Below, piece after piece: positions 47,085 to 56,895 of a stretch of 64,000 bases of DNA (its first letter is position 1; each line of letters opens with the position of its first letter). Position numbers and translations under genes: made by a program. The notes below the pieces were generated by a model. That model had not been told where the DNA came from and searched no databases. It saw nothing but the letters and a program-made list of their open reading frames with translations. The DNA is from Acidithiobacillus sp. AMEEHan (GTDB lineage Bacteria > Pseudomonadota > Gammaproteobacteria > Acidithiobacillales > Acidithiobacillaceae): the NCBI RefSeq assembly GCF_030996345.1, contig NZ_CP118747.1:2416001-2480000 (forward strand), written 5' to 3'.

Positions 47085-47531
47085 GTGAAAAAAAGTGCGC
47101 TCTCGCTTTCATCTTTACTTCTGTTTTTGTTGACTGGCTGCGCTATCAATAACCAACCGGCATTAACTCAACCAGGACAAACCGACAACATTGCAAAAAA
47201 GAATATAGACTCTTATGCAAGCCAGTTGTCAGAAATTGTAGCAGGAAGGGTAAGATTTATTAGAATTAAAGAGGAAAACGAAGAAATAAAAAAGCATGGA
47301 TATCCAATTCCTGTGCCTGGCGGTATTTGTAGAGCAGTAATCACCGTGTTACCGAGCGGAGAATTAGTTCATCTGCAACTCGCTCAATGCGATTCTGAGG
47401 CCCTGGGAAAAATTGAAAGGCAGGCTATTGTCGAATCATCGCCATTTCCGCCAACCCCGTACGGGAAAGAGGTCACCGTCACTATAGGAACTTACGCAAA
47501 CGAACCAACACCAGGCGTTGATGGAGAGTGA
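47085..47531 (+). CDS. AT-rich TonB/TolA C-terminal-like lipoprotein
   Basis: A 148-residue lipoprotein: a signal peptide of ~19 residues ends in the lipobox LLTGC, so Cys19 would be lipidated. The C-terminal half (CRAVITVLPSGELVHLQLAQCDSEALGKIERQAIVESSPFPPTPYG) resembles the TonB/TolA C-terminal fold. No TonB linker or membrane helix is present, so it is probably a small outer-membrane accessory protein. Base composition and codon use (many AAA, ATA, AGA) are clearly more AT-rich than any neighbour, pointing to recent transfer. TAGGAGG precedes the ATG. Confidence 0.7.
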   Translation: MKKSALSLSSLLLFLLTGCAINNQPALTQPGQTDNIAKKNIDSYASQLSEIVAGRVRFIRIKEENEEIKKHGYPIPVPGGICRAVITVLPSGELVHLQLAQCDSEALGKIERQAIVESSPFPPTPYGKEVTVTIGTYANEPTPGVDGE

Positions 47532-47754
47532 CCATTTTTTAACAACAACTGTGCTCTGTGATAAATTCGAACTATGGAGATTTGCTCGATAGCTAACCTA
47601 CAGACAGCGCATCAGGGGTCCAAGTGTCGCACAAGTTAGAAGTTACACGACCACTCACTTTGTATGGCCTGCTGACTTTTTAAACGTATTTAGCCCAGCA
47701 AGAATTTTTATTTACTGACAAAGATAAAGACTGCGGAATAAATAATCCTATCAG
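47532..47754. other. AT-rich gene-free stretch after the lipoprotein
   Basis: About 220 bp without a coding signal on either strand. It contains the second copy of the 16-bp repeat (47627-47642), and a CTAAC/GTTAG pair at 47593-47597 and 47634-47638. No terminator, tRNA or promoter stands out. Confidence 0.5.
47627..47642 (+). repeat. Short repeat after the lipoprotein gene
   Basis: TCGCACAAGTTAGAAG, partner of 47051-47066 (14 of 16 bases). Confidence 0.4.
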
Positions 47755-48198
47755 TCAGCTTTCAAAGTCAACGCGAAAACTGAAGCCGTGGAGATCAAAG
47801 CCAAGAGATTTATAAAAAGCATGTGCGGCATCACGCTTGGCGTTGGACGATAATACCAACTTATAGCAAGCCGCCTCTCGCGCCAAATTCATGGCATGTC
47901 GCATCATCTGTTTGCCGATGCCTTGTCCGTGACGAGTTGGGGAAACGACCACATCCTCGACGATGGCAGAGGGCGCGCCGCGATGGGCGAGATTGTCCAT
48001 GATTAGCAGGGCATAGCTGCCAACGATGTTATCGTTTTCTTGGGCGACAAAAAGCCGGTAATTCGGATACTGTTGCATGCGCTGAAAGATCGACTCAGCA
48101 CGGCTGACGTCGAGAACTTTGCCATCGTCCATCCCAGGTTGGGCGTATAGTTGAAGTATGGCTGGCAGATCGTCGATTTGTGCCGCTCTGATTTGCAT
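47755..48198 (-). CDS. GNAT-family N-acetyltransferase
   Basis: A 147-residue GNAT enzyme. Motif B/A: IVGSYALLIMDNLAHRGAPSAIVEDVVVSPTRHGQGIGKQMMRHAMNLA carries the acetyl-CoA pyrophosphate loop (RHGQGIGK). The C-terminal KLVLSSNAKRDAAHAFYKSLGF is motif D/B. The substrate cannot be predicted. It follows ubiX by two bases in the same direction and may be the last gene of the mpl-ubiX transcript. Confidence 0.85.
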   Translation of the reverse strand: MQIRAAQIDDLPAILQLYAQPGMDDGKVLDVSRAESIFQRMQQYPNYRLFVAQENDNIVGSYALLIMDNLAHRGAPSAIVEDVVVSPTRHGQGIGKQMMRHAMNLAREAACYKLVLSSNAKRDAAHAFYKSLGFDLHGFSFRVDFES

Positions 48199-48200
48199 TG

Positions 48201-48818
48201 CTAAGCCTTCTCAAGCCCCCAGCGCGGGCCGATGTTACGATCCAGACCAAGCTGATCGAGGATGCGTGCGACCACGAAATCCACCAGATCGTCGATGCCC
48301 TGGGGTCGATGATAAAAGCCGGGGCTTGCAGGTAGAATAGACACGCCGAGACGTGCGAGTTTCAGCATGTTTTCGAGATGGATAGCGGAAAGCGGTGTTT
48401 CGCGCGGTACGAGGATGAGCTTTTTGCCTTCCTTGAGCATGACGTCGGCAGCGCGTTCGATGAGATTGTTCGAGACTCCTTGGGCGATGGCCGCGAGGCT
48501 CCCCCCAGAGCAGGGGCAAATGACCAAGGCCTCGGGGGCATGGGAGCCGGAGGCCAGGGGAGAAAACCAATCCTCCTGGGCATAAGCGTGCAACTCGCCG
48601 CCCTCCTGCTGGGTCTGGGCGCGCAAAAAGGTCGCCAGCTGCTCCGGCTGCGGCGGTAGCTGCAGGTCAAGTTCTTCGCGCAGCACCACCCTTGCGGCAC
48701 TCGACACGACCAGGTGCAATTCCAGGTCTTGCGCCAGCAGCAGTTCCAGAAGACGCAAAGCGTAGACCGCCCCCGAGGCGCCGGTGATGGCGAGGCCGAT
48801 GCGGCGACCTTCGCTCAT
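48201..48818 (-). CDS. ubiX: UbiX flavin prenyltransferase
   Basis: A 205-residue UbiX, which makes prenylated FMN for the UbiD decarboxylase of ubiquinone synthesis. The N-terminal GLAITGASGAVYALRLLELL binds the flavin, PCSGGSLAAIAQGVSNNLIERAADVMLKEGKKLILVPRETPLSAIHLENMLKL is the family core, and AILPASPGFYHRPQ-like SILPASPGFYHRP lies near the C-terminus. It overlaps the mpl gene by four bases. The mpl-ubiX order is common in gammaproteobacteria. UbiD is not in the window. Confidence 0.94.
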   Translation of the reverse strand: MSEGRRIGLAITGASGAVYALRLLELLLAQDLELHLVVSSAARVVLREELDLQLPPQPEQLATFLRAQTQQEGGELHAYAQEDWFSPLASGSHAPEALVICPCSGGSLAAIAQGVSNNLIERAADVMLKEGKKLILVPRETPLSAIHLENMLKLARLGVSILPASPGFYHRPQGIDDLVDFVVARILDQLGLDRNIGPRWGLEKA

Positions 48819-50160
48819 TGCGCTTTCTCCAGGGCCTGCAGCAGGCGTTCGTGAATTCCCCCAAAAGCGCCATTGCTCATGACCAGGATTTGATCACCGC
48901 TGCGCGCATCGCGGCACAGATCGGCAAGGAGTGTCTCGAGATCGCGATAGATGCGACCACCCGCAGGTAACTTCGGCTCCCAAGAGAGTTCCGCCGGGGC
49001 ATAGAGATAGACGGCATCCGCTGCCGCCAGACTGGGGCCGAGGGTATCCTTGTGCACCCCCAGTTTCATGGTGTTGGAACGCGGCTCCAGTACGGCGAGG
49101 ATACGGTGCTCCGGCCCGACCCGACTGCGCAGGGCAGCAACGGTCTTGGCGATGGCAGTGGGATGATGGGCGAAGTCGTCGAAGACGAAAATACCACGGA
49201 CGCTACCCCGCAACTCCAAGCGGCGACGCAAGCCGCGAAATTCGCCCAGGGCGGCGCAGCCAGTCGCGATCGGCACACCCGCATGGCGAGCGGCAAGTAT
49301 AGCCGCAAGGGCGTTTTGTGCGTTGAACTCTCCCATCGCCTGCCACTGGACCTCGCCCTGCCTCTGCTGCCCATTCCAGATGCTGAAGTGGCTGGCATCA
49401 GCGGATTCGCTGCGCACGTGCCAGCCGTCGGGATCGGCAAAGGTGAGCCCCGGGGTCCAGTGGCCACGCTGCCAGACTCGTTCGAGGGCGGCATCATCCT
49501 GTGGGCGGAGGACCAGCCCATTATCCGGCACCGTGCGCAAGAGGTGGTGAAACTGGGTTTCGATGGCGGCGAGGTCGGGGTAGATGTCGGCGTGATCGTA
49601 TTCGAGGTTATTGAGAATCAAGGTACGCGGGTGATAATGGACAAATTTCGCCCGCTTGTCGAAAAAAGCGGTGTCATACTCATCGGCCTCGATGACGAAA
49701 AAGGGGCTATCGGTGAGCCGCGCCGAATTGGCGAAGTTGTTGAGCTCCGCTCCCACCAAAAAGCTCGGTTGCAAACCGGCATATTCGAGTATCCAGGCCA
49801 GCATCGCGCTGGTGCTGCTCTTGCCGTGGGTTCCTGCCACTGCCAAGACCCAGCGTTTCTGCAGGATCTCCTGCGCCAGCCACTCGGCCCCGGAGCGGTA
49901 GGGCAATCCTTGGCGTAACACCGCCTCGACCAAAGGATTACCGCGCGACAGGGCATTACCAATGATCACCAGGTCCGGCAACGGCTGCGGCAGACTGCGT
50001 TCGTAGCCCTCTTCGACTTCAATGCTCTCACGGGCAAGGAGCTCCGACATGGGCGGGTAAACCCGGAATCGACACCGGTGACTTCGTGGCCGGCCGCCCG
50101 CGCGAGCAAGGCCAGACTGGCCATGAAGGTGCCGCAAATGCCGAGGATATGGATGCGCAT
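48815..50160 (-). CDS. mpl: Mpl muropeptide ligase, frameshifted near the N-terminus
   Basis: UDP-N-acetylmuramate:L-alanyl-gamma-D-glutamyl-meso-diaminopimelate ligase, for peptidoglycan recycling. The N-terminus MRIHILGICGTFMASLALLARAAGHEVTGVDS is in one frame; YPPMSELL, VAGTHGKSSTSAMLAW (ATP loop), EADEYDTAFFDKR, NNLEYDHADIY and FAHHPTAIA follow in the next. One extra G in the run at 50062-50064 gives DSGVYPPMS, the family sequence, and a ~448-residue protein. As written, translation from the true ATG stops early. All other Mpl motifs are intact, so this is probably a miscall. Confidence 0.88.
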
Positions 50161-50168
50161 GGGAACAC

Positions 50169-50747
50169 TCAGTGCATGGTGCCCGGCTTGGGACCGTCGA
50201 GCCGCTGATCGAAGATCTGCCCGGCGAGTTCATACAGAGCGTTGATCTTCTCCTGCGCCTCGCGGTAACGCTTTTGCAGTTCCGCCTCGGCGCTCAACAC
50301 CGGATGCTCTTCCAAGGATCGATTGAAGAGTTCGCGGATCATGCTCAGGCGCTCTACCACTTCAAAATAAGACCAGGGATCCGGCGGCTGGGAGTTGGCG
50401 GCGCTCAGTTCTTGTTGATAATACCAAACCAAGGCGGCGCGAGTGACGGCACGCGCGGCGGTCTGCTCCTCCTGCTCCACCATCTGCCACTCGAAGCTGA
50501 TGGGATCCTGCCAGTCGAGGTAGGCACGCCAACGCATCCCCTGCTCATCAAAGAGATGCTCGATGCGGGTGCCCACACCGCGGTCCGCCAAGCGCGCGAT
50601 CAGGCGCTCGGTCTCTTCCCAATCCTCGGCGTAGGCAGAGGGGGTCCCGAGGGGAACCTGATCCATCACCAGGCTCTCGATGAGAATCAGATAATCGCGA
50701 TCGAGGGGCGCCTGGCGAGCATATTCCAAACCTTCCTCGGGGTTCAA
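50169..50747 (-). CDS. Soluble helical protein of unknown function
   Basis: A 192-residue acidic, mainly helical protein ([70 protein letters not shown]). The start overlaps the thiG stop by four bases, and the gene ends eight bases before mpl, so it is in the thiS-thiG-mpl-ubiX transcript. There is no signal peptide, membrane helix or metal motif. A function could not be assigned. Confidence 0.65.
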   Translation of the reverse strand: MNPEEGLEYARQAPLDRDYLILIESLVMDQVPLGTPSAYAEDWEETERLIARLADRGVGTRIEHLFDEQGMRWRAYLDWQDPISFEWQMVEQEEQTAARAVTRAALVWYYQQELSAANSQPPDPWSYFEVVERLSMIRELFNRSLEEHPVLSAEAELQKRYREAQEKINALYELAGQIFDQRLDGPKPGTMH

Positions 50748-51520
50748 AAGAAGGTTCCTTCCAAGGGGCTACTGGCGTTGGCGTAAAGCTTGCGCGGCAT
50801 ACGCCCGGCCAGAAAAGCCTTGCGTCCGGCTTCCACCCCCAGGCGCATGGCCTCGGCCATGAGGATGGGATCCTTGGCGCCGGCAATGGCGGTATTGAGC
50901 AATACGCCGTCACAGCCCAACTCCATCGCCACCGCTACGTCCGAGGCCGTTCCCACCCCGGCATCCACCAAGATCGGTACCGTTGCCTGCTCGAGGATGA
51001 TGCGTAGGTTGTAGGGATTGCGGATTCCGAGCCCTGAGCCAATGGGTGCTGCGAGAGGCATCACCGCCACACAGCCCATCTCGGCGAAGGCCTTGCAGGC
51101 TACCGGGTCGTCGTTGCTGTAGACCATCACCTCGAAGCCTTCGGCAATGAGCGTCTCCGCCGCGATGAAGGTTTGCCGCATGTCGGGGAAGAGGGTTTGC
51201 GGATCGCCAATGACCTCGAGCTTGACCAGGGTCCAATCTCCAAGTTCCCGCGCCAAGCGACAGGTACGCACCGCGTCTTCGGCGGTATAACAACCGGCGG
51301 TGTTGGGCAGGATGGTGAAGCGCTCGGCGGGAAGATAGTCGAGCAGATTTTCTTCTCCGGCGTGCTGGCCCAGATTTACTCGCCGCAAGGCGACCGTGAC
51401 GATCTCGGCCCCCGCGGCATCGAGGGCCGCGCGGGTCTGCTGAAAATCCGTATATTTTCCGGTACCGACCAGCAAGCGCGAGCGAAAGCTGCGATTACCA
51501 ATTTGCAAGAGGTCTGCCAT
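50744..51520 (-). CDS. thiG: Thiazole synthase
   Basis: A 258-residue ThiG, which builds the thiazole phosphate of thiamine from deoxyxylulose phosphate, dehydroglycine and ThiS thiocarboxylate. [15 protein letters not shown] begins it; [41 protein letters not shown] (with the Schiff-base lysine), [12 protein letters not shown] and [34 protein letters not shown] follow, all family features. It is preceded by thiS, 40 bp upstream. No thiamine riboswitch is evident just before thiS. Confidence 0.95.
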   Translation of the reverse strand: MADLLQIGNRSFRSRLLVGTGKYTDFQQTRAALDAAGAEIVTVALRRVNLGQHAGEENLLDYLPAERFTILPNTAGCYTAEDAVRTCRLARELGDWTLVKLEVIGDPQTLFPDMRQTFIAAETLIAEGFEVMVYSNDDPVACKAFAEMGCVAVMPLAAPIGSGLGIRNPYNLRIILEQATVPILVDAGVGTASDVAVAMELGCDGVLLNTAIAGAKDPILMAEAMRLGVEAGRKAFLAGRMPRKLYANASSPLEGTFF

Positions 51521-51560
51521 GACATCGAACCCAAAACGAAAACCAGCGGATACTATACCC

Positions 51561-51773
51561 TCATCCGCCGCCTACGGCACGGATGACCTCGAGCTTGTCG
51601 CCGCCGAGCAGTCGGGTATCCGCGTGCTGGCTGCGGGGCACGACGGTACCGTTACGTTCCACGGCGACACGCTGATCGCTGAGACCCAAGGCATTGAGCA
51701 GGGTAAGGATGTTGCTATCCTCGGGTAGCACATAGGCCGCCCCATTGACCTGAACCACGATTTCCTGTGCCAT
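51561..51773 (-). CDS. thiS: ThiS sulfur carrier protein
   Basis: A 70-residue ubiquitin-like protein ending in Gly-Gly (VIRAVGGG), the tail that is adenylated and then thiocarboxylated. [21 protein letters not shown] and [14 protein letters not shown] are typical ThiS strands. GGGAG lies nine bases before ATG 51773. It donates sulfur to ThiG, encoded next. The MoeB/ThiF enzyme at 42.6 kb could be its activating partner. Confidence 0.93.
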   Translation of the reverse strand: MAQEIVVQVNGAAYVLPEDSNILTLLNALGLSDQRVAVERNGTVVPRSQHADTRLLGGDKLEVIRAVGGG

Positions 51774-51898
51774 CCCCATCTTCTCCCGATCGTTCCCAGC
51801 AAACGAGTGATTGTGCCTCTAACGATACCACGAGAGACCCCGCGAGACGCATGGTCGGTGGATGAGTAGACCGGCAGGAACACAGCTCCAGAGTTGTA

Positions 51899-51972
51899 TG
51901 GAGGCTAGGCCCGGAATCGAACCGAGGTACACGGCTTTGCAGGCCGCTGCATAACCACTCTGCCACCCAGCC
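51899..51972 (-). tRNA. tRNA-Cys (anticodon GCA)
   Basis: A 74-nt tRNA with encoded CCA. Acceptor GGCTGGG pairs with CCTAGCC, with U73 as the discriminator, the cysteine identity base. The anticodon loop is CTGCAAA (GCA). The T-arm contains GGTTCGAATCC. Downstream of tRNA-Gly and separated from it by a hairpin. Confidence 0.95.
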
Positions 51973-51980
51973 ATAAAGAA

Positions 51981-52002
51981 AAAGGGAAAGAGACCTTTCC
52001 CT
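51981..52002 (-). terminator. Hairpin between tRNA-Gly and tRNA-Cys
   Basis: AAGGGAAAG-AGAC-CTTTCCCTT in plus-strand order; on the minus strand it is followed by TTTTTCTTTA. It may partly end the tRNA-Gly transcript. Confidence 0.65.
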
Positions 52003-52008
52003 TGCGAT

Positions 52009-52083
52009 TGGAGCGGGAAACGAGGCTCGAACTCGCGACCCCAACCTTGGCAAGGTTGTGCTCTACCACTGAGCTATTCCCGC
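52009..52083 (-). tRNA. tRNA-Gly (anticodon GCC)
   Basis: A 75-nt tRNA with encoded CCA: acceptor GCGGGAA/TTCCCGC, D-arm GCTCAGTGGTAGAGC, anticodon stem CAACC/GGTTG around TTGCCAA (GCC), and T-arm with GTTCGAGCC. It lies just after the DUF4845 gene. Confidence 0.96.
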
Positions 52084-52145
52084 AATGTGGGGCGCATGAT
52101 ACGTTGCGGCCGGCGCCCTTGTCAACCGGCCCCGCAACTCCCGAC

Positions 52146-52511
52146 CTAGCTGCTGGTATGAAAATGGATCAGCAGACTGATGTTGCCGACCAGGGGTACT
52201 GTCCGGTCATAGTCGGCAACGATCTGTACCGGGGCATCACCATTCTTGATGATGTGGATATCCTGCTGGTTGATCTTGATCATCGCGACATTGAGCCGAT
52301 CCTGCAGGTTATACATGATCTCTCCCGCAGATTCGGAAGGGCTCGTATGCCGCGCTTGGTCCCGGAGAATGTTTTGCAGCGACATATTGTCGTAATAAAT
52401 CGGACCAACTTTCACGATGATCGCCACGACCACTGCCACGACCACGATCCAAAAGATCGCTCCAATCAGACCGATACCAGCCTCACGACTCTGTATGCGC
52501 GACATCGCCAT
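52146..52511 (-). CDS. DUF4845-family protein
   Basis: A 121-residue protein with a pilin-like N-terminal helix (REAGIGLIGAIFWIVVVAVVVAIIVKVGPIYYDN), then a short periplasmic domain (ILRDQARHTSPSESAGEIMYNLQDRLNV, later VQIVADYDRTVPLVGNISLLIHFH). This is the DUF4845 family, usually next to lepB and rnc. The hydrophobic start is probably a non-cleaved anchor. Start ATG 52511, with GGAGAG upstream. It is the last gene of the rpoE-to-lepB row; rnc, often next, is absent here. Confidence 0.85.
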   Translation of the reverse strand: MAMSRIQSREAGIGLIGAIFWIVVVAVVVAIIVKVGPIYYDNMSLQNILRDQARHTSPSESAGEIMYNLQDRLNVAMIKINQQDIHIIKNGDAPVQIVADYDRTVPLVGNISLLIHFHTSS

Positions 52512-52575
52512 CTCTCTCCAGCTCGACTCACGAGGGCTACTTAGGCGAAACCCCACCCTTTGCAAGCCACCGCTA

Positions 52576-53370
52576 TCAATTGTTTGGACCATCCAGGGCG
52601 CGGCCAATCTGATTCCAGCGAATCGACCAAGTTTCCGCATCCCAGGAAAACCAAATAAACATCGCCTTACCGACGATATTTCGACGTGGAGTACAGCCCC
52701 AAAAGCGGCTGTCGTCACTGTTGTCACGGTCGTCACCCATCATGAAATAACAATTGGGCGGCACCTTGTAGGGACCAAAATCCATGTGCGCTTCCGGTGT
52801 ATCAAACTCGATGATGTGGAAGGTATGTCCCCCGATGGTCTGTTCGTATTCCTTGGTGGGAATGACCATGCCGTCCTCGCCCTGTCCTTCAGGGCGATAA
52901 TTGAAGGGGCCAATATATTTCTGGGGGATCAATTTGCCATTGATGTAGAGCTCGTTCCCCTTGACTTCGATGGTGTCGCCCGGCAGCCCAATCACCCGTT
53001 TTATGTAGTCGATGCGGGGATTCTTGGGAAAGCGAAAGACCATGATGTCACCCGCCTGTACCGGATTACCCTGGGTCAACTCGGTATGGATCAGCGGCAG
53101 TCGCAATCCCCAGGTAAATTTATTCACCAGCAGAAAATCGCCGACCCGGATGGTGGGCAGCATGGAACCCGAGGGCACCTGAAAGGGCTCCACTACGAAG
53201 GCTCGCACCAGGAACACCAGCAGCAGAACGGGGAAGAAACTGCGCGCATAGTCCACCAGCAGCGGCACTTTCTCATCGGCGGCACGGCGGCGACGCAAAA
53301 AAAGGCGATCAATAAACCAGATCAGGCCCGTAGCCACAACGGCCAAAAATAATCCCAAGGTAAAATCCAT
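52576..53370 (-). CDS. lepB: Signal peptidase I
   Basis: A 264-residue type I signal peptidase that removes Sec and Tat leader peptides at the outer face of the inner membrane. The catalytic serine is in PSGSMLPTI, the general-base lysine in IDYIKRVIGLPGD, and box E is MMGDDRDNSDDSRFWG. Two N-terminal helices (LGLFLAVVATGLIWFI; FFPVLLLVFLVRAFVVEPF) anchor it. It lies 29 bp after lepA, the normal lepA-lepB order. Confidence 0.96.
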   Translation of the reverse strand: MDFTLGLFLAVVATGLIWFIDRLFLRRRRAADEKVPLLVDYARSFFPVLLLVFLVRAFVVEPFQVPSGSMLPTIRVGDFLLVNKFTWGLRLPLIHTELTQGNPVQAGDIMVFRFPKNPRIDYIKRVIGLPGDTIEVKGNELYINGKLIPQKYIGPFNYRPEGQGEDGMVIPTKEYEQTIGGHTFHIIEFDTPEAHMDFGPYKVPPNCYFMMGDDRDNSDDSRFWGCTPRRNIVGKAMFIWFSWDAETWSIRWNQIGRALDGPNN

Positions 53371-53399
53371 GCCGCTTTCCTCGTGCTAGCGTACTGCGC

Positions 53400-55208
53400 T
53401 CAGTTTCTTTTCTCGGTCTGCAAAATAGCCAAAAATGCCTCTTGCGGGATTTCCACCCGGCCCACCTGTTTCATCCGCTTTTTCCCCTCCTTCTGTTTTT
53501 CCAGGAGTTTGCGCTTGCGGGTGATGTCGCCGCCATAACATTTGGCAAGCACGTCCTTCCGCATTGCCTTGACTGTTTCGCGGGCGATGATCTTTGCACC
53601 GATCGCTGCCTGGATCGCCACTTCAAACATCTGTCGGGGAATAAGATCCTTCAATCGACCGGCCAGTTCCCGGCCGCGGCGTTCGGCAAAATCGCGATGC
53701 ACGATCCAGGAGAGGGCGTCGAGTTTTTCGCCATTGATGAGAATGTCCATCTTGACCAGCGGACCCGCCTGAAAACGCGAAAATTCATAATCCATGGAGG
53801 CATAGCCGCGGCTGACGGATTTGAGACGGTCAAAGAAATCCAGCACCACCTCGTTCAGCGGCAATTCGTAGCTCACCATCACCTGCCCACCCGTGAATTG
53901 CAGATTGATCTGCCGCCCGCGCCGCTCTTCGCAAAGGGTGATCACCGGCCCCAGATATTTTTCCGGTACCAGGATATTCGCCCGTATCAATGGCTCGCGA
54001 ATTTCGCGAATGCGGTTGGTGGGCGGCAGATCCGCAGGATTGGACAGATGCAGGGTTTCGCCATCGGTCGTCTCGATTTCGTAAACCACCGTCGGCGCTG
54101 TACTCAGCAGATCGAGCTGGTACTCTCGCTCCAGGCGCTCCTGGATGATCTCCATGTGCAGGAGACCGAGAAAACCACAGCGGAAACCGAAGCCCAGGGC
54201 CTGCGAGGTCTCCGGCTCAAACTGTAGCGCGGCATCATTCAGACGCAGTTTCTGCAGGGCCTCCCGAAAGCGCTCATAGTCGGCCGAGTCGATGGGATAA
54301 AGTCCGGTAAAGACCTGTGCCTGCACTTCACGAAAGCCCGGCAGCGGCGCCGCAGCCGGCCGGCCAGCGTCGGTCAGGGTATCTCCAACCCTGGCACCCT
54401 CGATGCTGCGAATGCCGGCAATGACAAAGCCCACGGTACCCGTTTCCAGAGCGGGCACGTGCACCGGCTTGGGGGTAAATACCCCGGTCTTTTCGACGAG
54501 ATATTCCTTCCCTCCAGCCATGGTGCGAATCCGCTGCCCGGGCCGCAAGCTCCCGTTCATCACCCGCACCAAGACCACCGTACCGAGATAATTATCGAAC
54601 CAGGAATCGATGATCAGGGCCTGCAAGGGCGCCGCCGGGTCACCCCTCGGCGCAGGGATATCCTTCACTACCTGTTCGAGAATCTCGCGAATGCCGCGTC
54701 CGTCCTTGGCGCTGGCCAGGATGGCATTGGCCGCTGGCAAACCAACGATTTCCTCGATTTCCCGCCTTACCCGGTCTGGTTCTGCGGCCGGTAGATCGAT
54801 CTTGTTGAGCACCGGGATGATTTCCAGGTCGTGTTCGAGGGCTGTGTAGCAGTTGGCCACACTCTGCGCCTCGACGCCTTGGGAGGCATCGACCACCAGC
54901 AGGGCGCCCTCACAGGCCGCGAGAGATCGACTGACCTCATAGGCAAAATCGACATGCCCTGGGGTATCGATCAAATGAAAGGTGTAATCCTGACCATCGT
55001 CGGCCCGGTACTGCAGCCGCACACTCTGTGCCTTGATGGTGATGCCGCGCTCGCGCTCGATATCCATGCTGTCCAGCACCTGGTTGGCCATTTCGCGCTC
55101 GCTGAGAGCGCCGCACAGGCGGATGAACTGGTCTGCAAGGGTGGACTTGCCATGGTCGACATGGGCGATGATGGAAAAATTCCGGATTCTTTCTTGCTCT
55201 GAACTCAT
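53400..55208 (-). CDS. lepA: Elongation factor 4 (LepA)
   Basis: A 602-residue translational GTPase with [10 protein letters not shown] (G1), ERGITI (G2), DTPGHVDF (G3), NKIDLP (G4) and SAKDG (G5). The C-terminal LepA-specific domain begins near [13 protein letters not shown]4 acts on ribosomes during initiation or back-translocation. It lies between the degQ terminator and lepB. The start [20 protein letters not shown] is typical. Confidence 0.97.
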   Translation of the reverse strand: MSSEQERIRNFSIIAHVDHGKSTLADQFIRLCGALSEREMANQVLDSMDIERERGITIKAQSVRLQYRADDGQDYTFHLIDTPGHVDFAYEVSRSLAACEGALLVVDASQGVEAQSVANCYTALEHDLEIIPVLNKIDLPAAEPDRVRREIEEIVGLPAANAILASAKDGRGIREILEQVVKDIPAPRGDPAAPLQALIIDSWFDNYLGTVVLVRVMNGSLRPGQRIRTMAGGKEYLVEKTGVFTPKPVHVPALETGTVGFVIAGIRSIEGARVGDTLTDAGRPAAAPLPGFREVQAQVFTGLYPIDSADYERFREALQKLRLNDAALQFEPETSQALGFGFRCGFLGLLHMEIIQERLEREYQLDLLSTAPTVVYEIETTDGETLHLSNPADLPPTNRIREIREPLIRANILVPEKYLGPVITLCEERRGRQINLQFTGGQVMVSYELPLNEVVLDFFDRLKSVSRGYASMDYEFSRFQAGPLVKMDILINGEKLDALSWIVHRDFAERRGRELAGRLKDLIPRQMFEVAIQAAIGAKIIARETVKAMRKDVLAKCYGGDITRKRKLLEKQKEGKKRMKQVGRVEIPQEAFLAILQTEKRN

Positions 55209-55225
55209 GCACCCAAATTCCGATA

Positions 55226-55253
55226 GAAAAGGGGATGGCGGCCGGCCATCCCC
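55226..55253 (-). terminator. Terminator after degQ on the minus strand
   Basis: A 9-bp GC stem (GGGGATGGC/GCCATCCCC) with a 5-base CGGCC loop, followed on the minus strand by TTTT. It should separate degQ from lepA partly. Confidence 0.8.
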
Positions 55254-55271
55254 CCTGGGGCTTCCTGCGCC

Positions 55272-56732
55272 TTACTTGGGCAGGGACAGGACGACGTAGA
55301 AATTCCCCTCGCGACGATGCAGCAATACCGGCACGGGCTGGCCGGCCGGCAGACTGGCCACGAGTTTTTGCAACTGAGCGACGCTACTTACCGGTTGCTG
55401 CGCTACCTGCAGAATGACATCACCGGGACGAATGCCGGCCAACGCCGCCGGCCCGTTGGCAACTCCCAGAACCAGCACACCCGAGGACACGTCAAGCTGC
55501 TGACGGGCGGCAGCACTGAGCGGACCTACCTGAATGCGCATGCGCGCGATGCTGCCCTTCTGCTCTGGCGCCTGAGCGGAATGCGGCGCCCCTGCTTCCT
55601 CCGCCATATCGCCAGGCAGGCTTTCCACGGTTATCGGCAATGTCATCGCCTTGCCGTCCCGAATGATGCCAACCTTGGCGGTGTACCCCGCCGGCAGGGC
55701 GCCGACAAGCGGTGGCAACTGTGCCGAATTGTAAATCGGCTGACCGTTGAAAGAGACGATGACATCACCGGGCTTCAAGCCCGCCTTGGCCGCCGGGCCG
55801 TCCGGCTCCACCTGGGAGACCAGGGCCCCCATCGGTTCCTTCATGTGGAAGGACTTGGCGAGATCCATACTGACGTCCTGCACCATCACGCCCAACCAGC
55901 CAAAGTGAACCTTCTGGTGCAGTTTGAGCTGCTTGACCGCATCCATCGCAACGTTGATGGGTATGGAGAAGGACAACCCCATGTAACCACCGCTGTTGGT
56001 GTAGATCTGATCGTTGATGCCAATGACCTGACCCTTCATGTTGAACAGCGGCCCGCCAGAATTGCCCGGATTGATGGGAACATCGGTCTGAATGAAGGGA
56101 ATGTAGGGGTCGTCCGGCAACGGCCGGGAGGTCGCGCTGATCACCCCTTGGGTGACACTATTCTCAAAACCGAAGGGGGCGCCCACCGCAAGCACCCATT
56201 GCCCCACCTCCAGGCGACCGGAATCGCCGATCTGCACCGTCGGGAGATTTTTGGCGTCGATCTTCAACAGGGCCACGTCGATCCGCGTGGACAGACCGAC
56301 CAACTTGGCCTGATACTGCTGGTGATTAGTGAGGCTGACGATGATTTTCTGCGCCCCACGGACCACATGCGCCGCGGTGACGATGTAGCCATCTGGACTG
56401 ACGATAAAACCTGAACCCAGAGACTGCACTTGGTATTTTTGTGCCGGCCCAGTCGGCCCGACGAACGGGGCAAAAAACTGGTTAAACGGCGAATCGGGCG
56501 GGAAAGGCGACTGCGGCTGCCGTGCCTCCTTGGTTTCGGTAGTGCTTATGTTCACCACGGCGGGGCCATAGCGCTTCACGATTGGCGTAAAATCTGGCAA
56601 GGTCACGAGATTGGCCGTATCGGCGAAAGACAACGCAGGCGTTACCACCATGCCGCTAAACGCCAAAGCCACCAGAACCGCACCGATAGACCGCCGCAAC
56701 CGCCGATGATTCCCTTGCACACAACCTCCCAT
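55272..56732 (-). CDS. degQ: DegQ/MucD-type periplasmic serine protease
   Basis: A 486-residue HtrA protease. A signal peptide (VLVALAFSGMVVTPALSFA) leads to a trypsin-like domain with His (VTAAHVVRG), Asp (RIDVALLKID) and Ser (NPGNSGGPLFN), followed by two PDZ domains (~300-380 and ~410-480). It degrades or refolds damaged periplasmic proteins and, in the MucD role, limits sigma-E activity. The rpoE-rseA-degQ order is the sigma-E stress module. A short N-terminal start is assumed. Confidence 0.94.
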   Translation of the reverse strand: MGGCVQGNHRRLRRSIGAVLVALAFSGMVVTPALSFADTANLVTLPDFTPIVKRYGPAVVNISTTETKEARQPQSPFPPDSPFNQFFAPFVGPTGPAQKYQVQSLGSGFIVSPDGYIVTAAHVVRGAQKIIVSLTNHQQYQAKLVGLSTRIDVALLKIDAKNLPTVQIGDSGRLEVGQWVLAVGAPFGFENSVTQGVISATSRPLPDDPYIPFIQTDVPINPGNSGGPLFNMKGQVIGINDQIYTNSGGYMGLSFSIPINVAMDAVKQLKLHQKVHFGWLGVMVQDVSMDLAKSFHMKEPMGALVSQVEPDGPAAKAGLKPGDVIVSFNGQPIYNSAQLPPLVGALPAGYTAKVGIIRDGKAMTLPITVESLPGDMAEEAGAPHSAQAPEQKGSIARMRIQVGPLSAAARQQLDVSSGVLVLGVANGPAALAGIRPGDVILQVAQQPVSSVAQLQKLVASLPAGQPVPVLLHRREGNFYVVLSLPK

Positions 56733-56895
56733 AACCTGATCCTTAGGTCGATCACTGACCTTGAATTGTTTGAAGAGCGCCCCATGGCAGCATGACCGCA
56801 GCCCCTGCAGCCCCTACACAGTGACGTTTTCTGGCACTGTTCAACGAGCTACAGAGGGTAGCGGGGAGCGCGGAGCTTGTCCAGACGGCGTTTTG
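56733..56895. other. Spacer between degQ and rseA
   Basis: About 160 bp on the minus strand after rseA. No strong terminator or other gene is visible, so degQ is probably transcribed with rpoE-rseA or from a promoter here that I cannot define. Confidence 0.45.

Noticed and set aside
47051-47642. Integron cassette with attC sites
   Set aside because: The repeat core GTTAGAA lacks the final pyrimidine of GTTRRRY, no matching RYYYAAC was found at the right place, and no integrase is present.
51774-51898. Thiamine (TPP) riboswitch before thiS
   Set aside because: The region is short and lacks the conserved CUGAGA core on the minus strand.
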